Shown: in pieces, positions 17,462 to 25,961 of the stretch
Position numbering within the stretch: position 1 is the first letter of the stretch
Layout of the letters: every line of letters begins with the position of its first letter
The notes under the pieces: model-generated
Told to the model about the DNA's origin: nothing
The model's database searches: none
What the model saw: only the letters and a program-made list of their open reading frames with translations
From: CBDANZ01 sp965197865
GTDB lineage: Bacteria > Acidobacteriota > Vicinamibacteria > Vicinamibacterales > CAVVIG01
Direction: 5' to 3'
Length of the DNA stretch: 64,000 nt
Assembly (NCBI GenBank): GCA_965197865.1
Contig: CBDANZ010000005.1
Span: 682,001-746,000, forward strand
Position numbers and translations under genes: made by a program

Positions 17462-18809
17462 GGTCCACGCTTCCGTTCTCGATAGCCGCCACGGTCGTCG
17501 TCTCCCTGGTCATGTCCGGCGCCAGATCCGTACCCACCGCGCGCTCGAGCTCCGCCAACGCCTGCTCAAAATCGCTTAGCGCCTCGTGGTAGGTCACTTC
17601 GTCGTGGAGGCGCACTTGTTCGTTGTCGATGATGGCCAGGAAGTCAGCCCGATCCGCCTGATAGGCAATCCGCGAGACCTCGAGCGTCTGGCGTGACTGC
17701 GGCAGAATCGTCGTCCGCAGCAGGGCGGCGCGCCGCTCCGCGGTCTTCACGCGGATGTACGCCTCTTGGACTGTCCGGCGCAGGGCGTTCTCCACACGGC
17801 GCACGTGCGCCTGCTCGGTCGCGATCTTGGCCGTCGCCTCCGCTTTGCGGACGTCAAGACGGCCGCGAGCCCAGGGAGCGGTGGGCCACGTAACGCCCAC
17901 CCTGGCCGACCAACTGTTGCGCTGACGCGTCATGAGGAAATACCCGCCTCCCACGAAGAAGTCTGGCTTGTACTCGCGTGTCACCAGGGCCAGCTGCGCC
18001 TCAGCCCGTTCGAAGACGGTTCGAGCGGCGGTCAGCTCGGGCTGGTGCTCGAGGGCGAGTCGCTGCAGCGTGTCTGCAGGCGGGAGCAACAACCGTTCTC
18101 GCGGTGCGGCCAGCGGCCCGATCGGCGCGTCAGGCTGCCGATCGAGGAGAGTGTTGAGTTGGACTTCGGCGAGGCCCGCTCGCTCCTCCAGCGTGATGAG
18201 GTGATCGTGGATTCGTGACAGCTCGAGCACAGCCTTCAGCACGTCCTGCTGCGACATCCCCCCGGTGGCGTACTTCGCCTGGGCCACATCAGCGAGCTGG
18301 CGCAGGAGATCCACACTCGTGTGGTGCACGTCGATCTCCTGCCTTGCCAAGAACAGCGCGGCATATGTGCGCTTGACGCGATCGACCACCTGGCGCGCGC
18401 GAACCGCAACGTCCGCCTCGGCCAGGTCGACCTCCTTGCTGGCCACCGCCTCGCGCAATCGGCGCTTGCCGAATCCTGGAATGTCCTGGCCGAACATGAA
18501 CATGTACATGTTCGCCTGTGCCGGATTCAGCGTGTCGATTGGCCATTGCCAGATTTGCGCCTCGAAGGTCGGTGCCGGGAGGAACCGCTCCTGTGCGGGT
18601 CGCTCTTTGGCCGCGTCAAACTCGCGGCGCAGGGCAACCAGCTCCGGGTGGTGTGCGAGCGCTTCGGTCAGGGCGGTCTGCAGCGTCAGCGCCGCGCCGC
18701 GGTCCGGTGCGTGATGATCCTGAACCTGACTGATCTGTGCGCCAGTGGCGGTCGCGAATGCCGTCACGAGGAGCACGAGCACGGTCGTCAATGAACGATG
18801 GTCAATCAT
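17454..18809 (-). CDS. cusC: CusC/TolC-like outer-membrane efflux protein
   Basis: 451 aa from the ATG that opens a clear signal peptide (MIDHRSLTTVLVLLVTAFATATGAQ); the frame continues 41 codons upstream but that part is not leader-like. Two repeats of the outer-membrane efflux fold are visible, each starting with a long charged helix (ALAHHPELVALRREFDAA and ALEHQPELTAARTVFERA). A Met-rich turn (MYMFMFGQ) near residue 115 is common in heavy-metal efflux members. It is the first gene of the reverse-strand cus operon and would form the exit duct. Confidence 0.9.
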   Translation of the reverse strand: MIDHRSLTTVLVLLVTAFATATGAQISQVQDHHAPDRGAALTLQTALTEALAHHPELVALRREFDAAKERPAQERFLPAPTFEAQIWQWPIDTLNPAQANMYMFMFGQDIPGFGKRRLREAVASKEVDLAEADVAVRARQVVDRVKRTYAALFLARQEIDVHHTSVDLLRQLADVAQAKYATGGMSQQDVLKAVLELSRIHDHLITLEERAGLAEVQLNTLLDRQPDAPIGPLAAPRERLLLPPADTLQRLALEHQPELTAARTVFERAEAQLALVTREYKPDFFVGGGYFLMTRQRNSWSARVGVTWPTAPWARGRLDVRKAEATAKIATEQAHVRRVENALRRTVQEAYIRVKTAERRAALLRTTILPQSRQTLEVSRIAYQADRADFLAIIDNEQVRLHDEVTYHEALSDFEQALAELERAVGTDLAPDMTRETTTVAAIENGSVDHE

Positions 18810-18945
18810 GTTGCGCCTCACTCGAACGCACGGCCTCTGAGCCGCCGCTAATACGTCCAAACGCCGAAAGAAGTGTGGGGGAGCGCGGGGCGCCGCCGAT
18901 GGGCACGCGAATGCTCTCGACGCGGACCGCACCGAGAGGCGAGTG

Positions 18946-19317
18946 TTAGATCAGGAAGACTGAGAGGAACAGGTGCCTGGGTCGATCGGGCAGTTTGAAG
19001 AGCGCGAGGTCGAAGGACACGAGCGCCAAGGCGTTCAGGTTCGCCCGCGGCTGCGGCAGAGGTGCCGCCGGTCCGCTCACGAGGGCAGGCGCCAACAGGA
19101 ATGACTTAGAGGCGATCACCCGCGCCGAGTCCAGCTGTGGGACTTCCGTCCGGCAGCAGCTCATCTCCATGCCGGCGGCCCCGCAGTCGTGATCCATCGC
19201 GAGACAGCAGGTCTGCTGCTCCGGCGTCAGGTCGCCCGTCACACACTCCGCCCAGGCGGCGCCGGCGACTGCAAGGACGAGAACCCCGAACAGGAACTGA
19301 CGAAGGAATCGACGCAT
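18946..19317 (-). CDS. Small Cys/Met/His-rich secreted protein ahead of the cus operon
   Basis: 123 aa with a signal peptide (FLFGVLVLAVAGAAWAE). The mature region starts CVTGDLTPEQQTCCLAMDHDC and continues AAGMEMSCCRTE, giving seven Cys plus Met and His within about 40 residues, a pattern suited to binding Cu(I), Ag(I) or a similar soft metal. The C-terminal half is plain and hydrophobic (LNALALVSFDLALF) and could reassociate with the membrane. It lies about 140 bp upstream of the outer-membrane gene, same strand. I do not know the family name; a metallochaperone or sensor role is inferred. Confidence 0.75.
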   Translation of the reverse strand: MRRFLRQFLFGVLVLAVAGAAWAECVTGDLTPEQQTCCLAMDHDCGAAGMEMSCCRTEVPQLDSARVIASKSFLLAPALVSGPAAPLPQPRANLNALALVSFDLALFKLPDRPRHLFLSVFLI

Positions 19318-19406
19318 GCGACCTACGCATTGTGGCCGTGGGTGGGTCACACCGCCTGTCAATGTGAGCTCCAGGCTGGCGGTTTGCCAGGGCCACAGGC
19401 TATTCG

Positions 19407-19934
19407 GTGGGCGACGGGTCGTCCACTTCACACGGAGGGAGTGCGTCAATATTTGACTTGCGTGACGGGTTTCTATCTTGGCGGGTTCCCACCGAATTGG
19501 GCCCGAGAGGGAGAGCAACCATACGGAACTTGTTCTATGTCGGGGTCGCCGTCTTAGTTGCCGCAATTGCGCTGACTTACGCGCAACTCCCGCCGCGCAC
19601 CGTGGGGCGCTATGTCGTGGCCCAAGCCAACGGCGACTTTGCCAACGTTGTATGGGTGCTGGACACACTCACTGGCGAAGTCGCGGCCCATCAGCTTGCG
19701 CGAAGCGAGAACGCGCAGGGAGAGTTTGCGGGCTGGGTCGTCGAGCATGATGTATCTGACGCTGGAATGAGGCGAATGCTTGAAGCCCTTTCCAGTGGTC
19801 CGCAGCGAGGGGAACAGGCCAGGGTGTTCAGTGAAGCCCTTGCTCGCCGAGGCCAGGAGTATCACTGCAGAGCGATTGGTCTGGTGTTGAGGATTCTTGC
19901 TGGATGTCCGGTGGGCTCGATGGTGGCTCCATGA
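19407..19934 (+). CDS. Membrane-anchored unknown protein, start uncertain
   Basis: The coding-like part begins at about 19521 with a single hydrophobic anchor (FYVGVAVLVAAIALTYAQL) followed by a small periplasmic domain (YVVAQANGDFANVVWVLDTLTGEV) that resembles a one-repeat beta structure with a DTxTG turn. The ATG at 19407 would add 38 Ser/Gly-rich residues that look non-coding. The best ribosome-binding site (GAGGGAGAG) sits 5 bp before an ATA at 19521, with a TTG at 19530. It is divergent from the Cys-rich protein. Family not recognised. The 19935-20028 gap is empty. Confidence 0.5.
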   Translation: MGDGSSTSHGGSASIFDLRDGFLSWRVPTELGPRGRATIRNLFYVGVAVLVAAIALTYAQLPPRTVGRYVVAQANGDFANVVWVLDTLTGEVAAHQLARSENAQGEFAGWVVEHDVSDAGMRRMLEALSSGPQRGEQARVFSEALARRGQEYHCRAIGLVLRILAGCPVGSMVAP

Positions 19935-20028
19935 ATACCTGATCGCACTCGTCCCCAACGCTGACGGATCATTTGGAGTAGGCGATTAACCGTAACGGTG
20001 CTACCGTCTCGCGGGCCGAGCGCGGTTG

Positions 20029-20523
20029 TCAATCGGCGAGCAACGGCACGGTGGTCGTACCAATGACCTCGTCGCTGAACGGGTCCTCCCCGGCTGGCTG
20101 ACCGGGCATGCCGATGCTGATATCGAGGCGCGGGCCTACCGCATGCGCAGTCCCCCTTGGCAGCATGCCCAAATCCTCCAGCACACGGATCCCTGGCTGA
20201 TGTTTTCCCATCTCCGCCGCCGTCAGCACGCTCGTAACCTTAACTGTATTGCCTGTGGCGCTCGGGGCTTCTCGGCTGGCGCCGCCGATGTTCCCGCGGC
20301 GTGGCCGCGCCTCCCGTTTGTTCACCGGAAGTCTAAGGGGCGAGTAATCCAGCCTTGTGAGTGGAAGCGCTATTCGTATCATGTCGTCATCGCACCCGCA
20401 ATTCGACGCGGCGAGCAACCCGCACGCGCGCCGACCGCGGAACAGGGGCGAGACGTAGAGATCGCGAGCCGGCCGGGGCTCATTCGCCTTCGTGGCCACA
20501 CAACCGACAAGGCCGATGCGCAT
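20029..20523 (-). pseudogene. DUF6884-type N-terminus joined to unrelated sequence
   Basis: From the ATG at 20523 the protein begins MRIGLVGCVATKANEPRPAR followed by DLYVSPLFRGRRAC, the conserved start of DUF6884 proteins (a small family often beside mobile or defence genes). After this ~35-residue match the sequence no longer follows the family, though the frame stays open to 20029, so the gene was cut and fused to other DNA. The later part contains no recognisable motif. Confidence 0.5.
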
Positions 20524-20641
20524 GCCCTTATTTAAGGCGTTACGGGCGGCCATGCGGGACCAGCGCAAGGCGCTAGCCGATCTGCTGCTCGCCGCGCTCG
20601 TCAATCTCCGTCATCGCCTCGATTCCGATCTAATCACTTGA
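20522..20641 (+). CDS. Possible 39-aa peptide
   Basis: ATG to TGA, product MPLFKALRAAMRDQRKALAD followed by LLLAALVNLRHRLDS, a strongly amphipathic helix. It overlaps the start of the DUF6884 fragment on the other strand and the end of the channel gene. It may be the end of a lost gene rather than a functional peptide. Confidence 0.2.
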   Translation: MPLFKALRAAMRDQRKALADLLLAALVNLRHRLDSDLIT

Positions 20642-22145
20642 CCTCCCAGCGACCCACCCACCGCTCGATCGCGCGGCCAGCGGCATCGCGAGCGCCGAGG
20701 CCAAACGCTAGGGCGGCCGCCACGGCAATGGCGCCGAGGAGTAGGCCGAAGGCTAAGGTGACGATTTCATTCGCCAGGCCCATCTGGCGAAGCGCCATCG
20801 CAGCCGCGAGCACGAGAATGGCGACTCGTGTCACCAAGGCCAGCACCGAGGCTTGAGCAGTCGCGCTCGCCTGGACCGCAGCGGCCGCCAGATTCCCGAG
20901 GTACAGCCCGATGCCGAAGATGATCAGACCGAGAATCACCTGACCGCCAAAGAGCACAAACTCGGTGATGAGGTTGCCCAACGCCTCGAACCCCAGCAGC
21001 CTGGCCGCCTCGATTGACGCAAAGAGCATGATGGCGACCGGAATCAGCGTGCCGACGATCGCCGACGGCGCCCGGCCGTCCGTCGGTTCGACGCGCTGTC
21101 CCAGGCCGAGGTGGGCCAGCACGTTGTTGAAGCCGACACCCGCCAAGAGGTTGCTGACGAGATCGGCTATCCACTGGGCCACCAGGTAAGCAATGGTGAG
21201 AAGAAGGACGGCGGCGAAGAGCGTGGGGATCACCGCCAGGATGGTGCCCAGCATGTTACTGGCGGGCTGGGTCACTGCTTCAAGTGCCAGCGTGTTGAGC
21301 GAAGAGATCAAGACGGGGATCAGGATCAAGATGTACACGACCGTCCCCGCGACGGAAGAGAGCTTCGTAGCCCCGATCACCCGTGCCAGCCCGGCAGTCT
21401 CGCTGACGCGGTCGAGACCCACGGCGGCGAGCAGATTGGTCACGATGCGCTGCACGAGGCGGGCGAGAAACCAACCGACCATCAGGATCAACCCGGCGGC
21501 CAGCAGGTTCGGGAGGTACCCCAGCACCTCGTTCAGCAGTGTCTGTACCGGCGTGAGCAGGCCTTCGAGCGCGAGCGCGCCCAGAATCGCCGGGAGGAAC
21601 AGGAGGAAGACAAGCCAGTACACCGCGTCGCCAAGTGTCTGACTCAGCGGCATCCTCTTTTCTTGCCGCTCGGTCGGCTCGCCTCCCAGGCGCTCGTCCA
21701 GCCTGAAGGTCCCGAGACCGCCGGAGACGATTCTGCGCAGAACCGTGGCAACCACGCCGGCAATTGCCAGGAGCAGGGCCGCGCCGACGAGTCGCGGTGC
21801 AAATTCCGTGAGCTGATTCAACAAGGCATTGAGGGGCTCCGTGATGATCGTGAGGTTCAGCGCCTGAAAGAACGCCACCAACACGAACAGCATGACCACG
21901 TAGTAAAAGGCCTTGCCGACATACCGTTCGATTGGCGCTTCCTCGGCCCTGGCGTCTCCCATCAACCAGCGCGCCACGCGGTTGTCCAGTGAGGTTCGGT
22001 GCAAAGTGCCGCGCACCAGGGCCCCGACGATCAAGGCAACGAGCCAACCGACAACCAAGATGGCCAGAGCACCAAGCAGGTTGGGTAGGTACCCTCCAAC
22101 TAACTGGGTTGCTTGATCGACCATCCCCTGAATCACGTTTGGCAT
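20634..22145 (-). CDS. MscS-family/CmpX-like membrane protein with repeated TM units
   Basis: 503 aa. A unit of two helices recurs at least three times: GYLPNLLGALAILVVGWLVA near the start, then GYLPNLLAAGLILMVGWFLARLV around residue 220, and LAVIPTLFAAVLLLTIAYLVAQWIA after it, matching the conserved TM-helix repeat of CmpX-type small-conductance channel-like proteins. Segments such as LDNRVARWLMGD and LDRVSETAGLA link the repeats on the cytoplasmic side. The C-terminal part has further helices and ends in a short basic tail. It probably responds to membrane tension or envelope stress. It stands alone, with a ribosome-binding site (GGAGGAG) just before the ATG. Confidence 0.85.
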   Translation of the reverse strand: MPNVIQGMVDQATQLVGGYLPNLLGALAILVVGWLVALIVGALVRGTLHRTSLDNRVARWLMGDARAEEAPIERYVGKAFYYVVMLFVLVAFFQALNLTIITEPLNALLNQLTEFAPRLVGAALLLAIAGVVATVLRRIVSGGLGTFRLDERLGGEPTERQEKRMPLSQTLGDAVYWLVFLLFLPAILGALALEGLLTPVQTLLNEVLGYLPNLLAAGLILMVGWFLARLVQRIVTNLLAAVGLDRVSETAGLARVIGATKLSSVAGTVVYILILIPVLISSLNTLALEAVTQPASNMLGTILAVIPTLFAAVLLLTIAYLVAQWIADLVSNLLAGVGFNNVLAHLGLGQRVEPTDGRAPSAIVGTLIPVAIMLFASIEAARLLGFEALGNLITEFVLFGGQVILGLIIFGIGLYLGNLAAAAVQASATAQASVLALVTRVAILVLAAAMALRQMGLANEIVTLAFGLLLGAIAVAAALAFGLGARDAAGRAIERWVGRWEVK

Positions 22146-22333
22146 AGCTCCTCCTTTATGTCGCTCGTAGAATGACGGTGTTGCAGCCGATCGTGACTGC
22201 CGGCGAGACTTTCCTCGTCCAGGCCCTCCAGCACGATCCGAATCTTCTCCTCAGCTAAAAAACGTCGCCGGGTCTTCCGTCGAATCTCCTGGACAACCTT
22301 CTCCGGGCTGTCCTTGCTGCCTTCCTTGCACAT
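22133..22333 (-). pseudogene. Transposase OrfA N-terminal remnant
   Basis: The frame starts MCKEGSKDSPEKVVQEIRRK and continues TRRRFLAEEKIRIVLEGL, the basic N-terminus and first helix of a small IS-encoded OrfA (IS3-type or related). After EGL the match is lost. A second remnant of the same family is at 27943-28200; both are followed by GGGATCC-like sequence near their start codons. The stretch 22334-22467 has no gene. Confidence 0.6.
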
Positions 22334-22569
22334 CGGGATCCGCTGTTTCTGCCTGAGTCCAAGTATGGCTCTCGTTGATGAACTGGTTGATCTTGTACTG
22401 GCAGCGTACTAGTAAATCCTGCGGCGTTCTCGGGTAATCGTCAGCGATCCATACAGAAGCTGACTGTCTAACGCCCGACTGAGGCGATGCTCTCCAGGAT
22501 CGTTAGGGCAAGCGCTACGGATTCTTGTTCAATCAGCGGATCTTCAGCGAAGAATATGGTCGCCCTTAG

Positions 22570-22727
22570 CAGTCCGTGGTGAAAGTCCGTCTGCATTCGA
22601 CGAGCGATGCATCCTCGTGGCCTGCGTTGCTCCTCCATCAAATACAGGCGGTATTCTCGGTCGTCGCGCCTTGCCCGCGAGGCGCCTCGCTCGTCTCGGT
22701 GCAGCGCCCGACTTTCACCACGGACTG
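22570..22727 (+). repeat. 158-bp foldback element, copy 2
   Basis: Identical over 158 bases to copy 1, same orientation. Flanked by TTAG on both sides (22566-22569 and 22728-22731), a 4-bp target duplication. It sits near the 3' end of a reverse-strand hydrolase gene and introduces a stop codon inside its terminal repeat. Confidence 0.9.
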
Positions 22728-23263
22728 TTAGGGGAGACAATCGTACGCCCTTCCGGAAGGAGAAGATCTGGCAGCAACGACAGACTGTCGTTCGGACCAT
22801 CCGACCGCATGAGCAGATACTTATCCCACCCGAAATCTGAGATGTCTCCCGATAGACTCATGCTGATGTAGTTGAACACCTGTATCTCTTCGGGGACCGA
22901 CAGTTCCTCAAACCTCTCACGCAGAACCTGAGTGGTCAGGCTCTCGAAGCTCTCGTGTCGCCAATCCTGCACCCAGACTATGAGGTCGAACACCAAGCTC
23001 TGCGGCAACCTCTGCAGCCAGTCGAGCAACGGTACGCCTTGAAGCGCGCCTCCGAGATTGAGCCAGGCTAGAACTCCGGACCCCTCATCGAGCCGACTCA
23101 GCGCGGTGTGAATCGCTGCGCCTGCTGAACTCGGGCCGGCGATCACGATCTGTTCTTCACCCAGACGCTCTAACGCGTTCGCAATGACGTCCGCACATTC
23201 CAGAACCGTCCCGATCGGATCGACCTCGACGAACTCGACCTGAAATCCCAGGTCTGAGAATAG

Positions 23264-23421
23264 CAGTCCGTGGTGAAAGTCGGGCGCTGCACCGAGACGA
23301 GCGAGGCGCCTCGCGGGCAAGGCGCGACGACCGAGAATACCGCCTGTATTTGATGGAGGAGCAACGCAGGCCACGAGGATGCATCGCTCGTCGAATGCAG
23401 ACGGACTTTCACCACGGACTG
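23264..23421 (-). repeat. 158-bp foldback element, copy 3 (inverted)
   Basis: Complement of copies 1 and 2 with no difference in 158 bases. The flanks are ATAG on both sides (23260-23263 and 23422-23425). It is inserted in the same hydrolase gene as copy 2, about 530 bp away, but in the opposite orientation, which leaves the reading frame open. Confidence 0.9.
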
Positions 23422-23521
23422 ATAGGCCATGATCAGCGTGGCGCAGCACGGCTATTCGTGGCTGGGGCCTCGGAGGGCCTTGGGAAGGCTTGAGGCGTGA
23501 CACCCTTGACCGCATGGACAT

Positions 23522-23784
23522 ACGCCGGACGAAACAGGTCCCGGTAGCTGATCGGACGCTTGCTGTCGCGGCGGTCAGCCGTGCGCCTCATCAGCAAGAA
23601 CATCCGCAGCATTTGCGGGGAACGAGGAGCGTGAGCGAGAAGCTTCGGGCCTGTCACGAATAGGTCCTGCCTTGTCGCCAAGTAATTACCTAGCATAAGC
23701 CCGGGCGTGTTTAAGAGCCCCTGTTGCGTTAGGCGCGAGCAATCCAGACAGGTGCTGACCGGCTCAACTGTACTCCGCAATGGC
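23522..23784. other. No supported gene
   Basis: A reverse frame crosses this interval (23433-23834) and part of it is amino-acid-like (NYLATRQDLFVTGPKLLAHA), but it has no family match I recognise and overlaps the methyltransferase gene. It may be a further remnant. Confidence 0.3.
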
Positions 23785-24498
23785 CTATAGCCAGCGAGGC
23801 GCCTTGGCCTGATAGTCCAAGTAAGTCTGACCAAACTGTCGGATCATGTGTCGTTCTTCGGCCGCAATCACTCGCCACCTCGGCCATGCTGCTACAGGCG
23901 CCACGAGCACTATCACCCACGCATTGTTCATCCAGAGTCCAACTTCGGTCTGCAGAATCAACAAGCTCAAATACATGGGATTGCGGGTGTAGCGGAATAG
24001 TCCAGTGGCGACAAGTGCCGTGGCCGGTCGATCGGGTCTAATCGGCGTCTTGGCCTTTGTGTGCTCTCGAAAGCTCAAACCCGGACCAAGGACTAAGGCG
24101 AGCAAGACAAGTGCTGTGCCGAGCCAGCCGGTGAAGGTGACAGGAGGAACCCCTAAAGGGAAGACCTGATCGATCGCCGCTCCGATCAACAAGATGGCAG
24201 CCAGGGTGACAAGCGGCGGCGGAATTCGTACACCTGGGACCCCTATCTTCAGGGTTGTGACTCTTCTCAGGTCTCTGTTGGTCCAATGGTCTACATCCTT
24301 AATCTCTTGAACGATGACGATTGCGGACAGTTGAACTAAGCTGCGTGGCTGCGCCGCGGTGATGCTATGGGAATTGCAACGTGGCGGGGGCGTGACGGGG
24401 TGGCAGTTTTGACTGGCGTGAAGGGGCAGCCCGCGTCGAGTGATACGCGGGGGATGAGCCAGCGACCAGCGGTAGGTTTCATCGTGCACCAACGCCAC
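23785..24498 (-). CDS. Isoprenylcysteine carboxyl methyltransferase-family membrane protein
   Basis: The recognisable protein covers about 155 residues: GVRIPPPLVTLAAILLIGAA (first helix), TGWLGTALVLLALVLGPGLS, then the SAM-binding segment RPATALVATGLFRYTRNPMY and EERHMIRQFGQTYLDYQAKA at the end, the hallmarks of ICMT/NnrU-like methyltransferases (RNPxY and E-R-FG-Y-Y). They modify small molecules or proteins at the membrane. The homologous part begins near 24250, where no ATG, GTG or TTG occurs; the ATG at 24498 is the first in-frame start and its first 75 residues look non-coding. The start is unresolved and the 5' end may be damaged. Confidence 0.7.
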   Translation of the reverse strand: MALVHDETYRWSLAHPPRITRRGLPLHASQNCHPVTPPPRCNSHSITAAQPRSLVQLSAIVIVQEIKDVDHWTNRDLRRVTTLKIGVPGVRIPPPLVTLAAILLIGAAIDQVFPLGVPPVTFTGWLGTALVLLALVLGPGLSFREHTKAKTPIRPDRPATALVATGLFRYTRNPMYLSLLILQTEVGLWMNNAWVIVLVAPVAAWPRWRVIAAEERHMIRQFGQTYLDYQAKAPRWL

Positions 24499-24543
24499 GT
24501 CAACTTGACAGTGCTGGCTTGCCCGTGCCAGAAGAGGAGCGTC

Positions 24544-24921
24544 GTGCGGATCGCCACTAGACGACTCGGAGTTGCGGTGGCCGCTTTCATTGTCTCGAGC
24601 ATCGTTGGCACCGCCTGCGCCCCGTCACTGCTCGCGCCGTTCGCCGCGATGACCGAGTACGAGTACTTCCAGAGTGGCGGCATCCGGCTCTACTATGCCT
24701 TCGACTTGCTGGAAGGTGTCGAGCGACCTCCGCTCATCGTCCTCTCGCATGGGTCCAGGCGGGTTAACACGGAAAGCAACGCGAGGTACGCGCTGGCGCT
24801 GATTCAACGCGACTTCGCCGTCTTCAGGTTCGACAAGCGCGGTGCTGGGAGGTCGGGGGGTATAGAGCCAGAGCCCCGCAGCGAAGAGGCTCCCTTCGAC
24901 GAGAATCGTACCGGGGATTGA
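24544..24921 (+). pseudogene. N-terminal piece of a lipoprotein-type alpha/beta hydrolase
   Basis: Starts at GTG after AGAGGAGCGTC. A lipoprotein-like signal (FIVSSIVGTAC) is followed by the first strands of the alpha/beta hydrolase fold: LIVLSHGSRRVNTES (oxyanion HG) and DFAVFRFDKRGAGRSGG (DxRGxGxS). Homology stops at about 24857, before the catalytic serine. The last 20 codons are out-of-frame sequence of a gene on the other strand, ending at a TGA at 24921. A clean truncation by recombination is the simplest reading. Confidence 0.65.
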
Positions 24922-25025
24922 GTTCCAGAGTCCGAAACCCACCATCGGCCCACCGGGCCAGAGCGGTAGGTCGGGCCTGTGGGTGACGAGATCCAGAGCC
25001 CAGTGATCGCTCGCGACAAACGCTC
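24858..25025 (-). pseudogene. C-terminal fragment of a small integral membrane protein (metal-dependent-hydrolase-like family)
   Basis: Reverse strand reads AFVASDHWALDLVTHRPDLP and LWPGGPMVGFGLWNSIPGT, then ILVEGSLFAAGLWLYTP. The SHW-LDLxxHRPDLPL-PGGP-xGxGLWNS blocks are characteristic of a widespread multi-helix family annotated as membrane or metal-dependent hydrolase proteins. It begins exactly at the outer end of the IS3 element and ends where the hydrolase fragment starts, so only the last third survives. Confidence 0.6.
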
Positions 25026-25064
25026 TGAACCGTACCGGGTTTCTCGGAGACTGGATTCATGGAA

Positions 25065-25961
25065 TCAGGCCACCTTGGCCTGCTCATAGTACTGCGCTTC
25101 AAACTCCGCCGGCGGCACGTCTCCAATCGGTCCCAGCAACCGCCGCATGTTGAACCAATCCACCCACTCCAGCGTGGCGAATTCCACGGCCTCGAGCGTG
25201 CGCCACGGCCCTCGTCGTCGAATCACCTCCGTCTTGTAGAGTCCGATCACCGACTCGGCGAGGGCGTTATCGAACGCATCGCCTTGGCTCCCGACCGATG
25301 GCGCAATGCCGGCGGCCGCGAGACGATCCGTGTACCGCATCGAAAGATACTGCGTGCCGCGATCGCTGTGATGCACGAGGCTGGTCAGCGCGTCGCCGCG
25401 GCGCGCGTAGATGGCCTGCTCCAAGGCGTCGAGCACGAAGTCCGTGCGCATCGAGGCCGACACCCGCCAGCCCACGATGCGCCGCGCGAAGACGTCGATC
25501 ACGAACGCCACGTAGGTGAACCCACCCCAGGTCGCCACGTAGGTGAAGTCTGAGACCCAGAGCTGATTCGGACGGGTCGCCACGAACTGGCGATCGACGA
25601 GATCTGCGGGCCGGCTGCCATTGCCCGCGTGCGTGGTCGTGATCCACGCGCGCCCACGCCCCGCGCCTTCCAGGCCCATCGCCCGCATCAGCCGACCCAC
25701 CGTGCCTCGTGCCACGCAGAACCCTTCGCGACGCAGCTGTTTCCAGACCTTGCGCGGCCCGTACACCTGATGATGCTCGTCATACACCCGCTGAATCTCC
25801 GGGCGCAGCGCATCATCGCGTTGTGCCCGGGCCGAGCGACGCGTCGGATCGACCTGCGCCGCCCGATGGCGGTGATACGTCGAGGGGGCGATCGGCAGCA
25901 CGGTGCAGATCGGCTCGACCCCGTACTGATCCCGATGGTCGTGAATGAAGCGAACCATCAC
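25065..25961 (-). CDS. IS3-family transposase OrfB (DDE integrase)
   Basis: 298 aa. The N-terminal HTH_21-like section has YDEHHQVYGPRKVWKQL. The rve catalytic core follows with the DDE triad: first Asp in WVSDFTYVATW, second in HHSDRGTQY, Glu in DNALAESVIGLYKTEV. The C-terminal helix ends in LEWVDWFNMRRLLGPIGDVP (the usual WYNxxRxHxxLG position). All catalytic residues are present, so it is probably active. It starts at a GTG inside the OrfA stop; the fusion OrfAB would need -1 frameshifting, but no obvious A-rich slippery site is visible. Confidence 0.95.
   Translation of the reverse strand: MMVRFIHDHRDQYGVEPICTVLPIAPSTYHRHRAAQVDPTRRSARAQRDDALRPEIQRVYDEHHQVYGPRKVWKQLRREGFCVARGTVGRLMRAMGLEGAGRGRAWITTTHAGNGSRPADLVDRQFVATRPNQLWVSDFTYVATWGGFTYVAFVIDVFARRIVGWRVSASMRTDFVLDALEQAIYARRGDALTSLVHHSDRGTQYLSMRYTDRLAAAGIAPSVGSQGDAFDNALAESVIGLYKTEVIRRRGPWRTLEAVEFATLEWVDWFNMRRLLGPIGDVPPAEFEAQYYEQAKVA

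Larger units (their letters stand above)
22468..23521 (-). pseudogene. Alpha/beta-hydrolase-like gene broken by two foldback elements
   Basis: Reverse strand. Between the two elements the frame reads LFSDLGFQVEFVEVDPIGTV, then EEQIVIAGPSSAGAAIHTAL (nucleophile-elbow-like GPSSAG), then LAWLNLGGALQGVPLLDWL and WDKYLLMRSDGPNDSLSLLP. Below copy 2 the family's end continues as FAEDPLIEQESVALALTILE. Copy 3 (23264-23421) is inserted in frame, adding 54 codons. Copy 2 (22570-22727) brings a stop after IVSPNSPW. Even with copy 2 removed, GDHI and FAEDP lie in different frames, so a one-base slip also exists there. The N-terminal quarter is missing. Function beyond the fold is unknown. Confidence 0.65.

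Noticed and set aside
10129..23421. The three 158-bp repeats as CRISPR repeats or tRNA-like genes
   Set aside because: They are far apart, not regularly spaced, have inverted ends and target duplications, and contain no tRNA arms.
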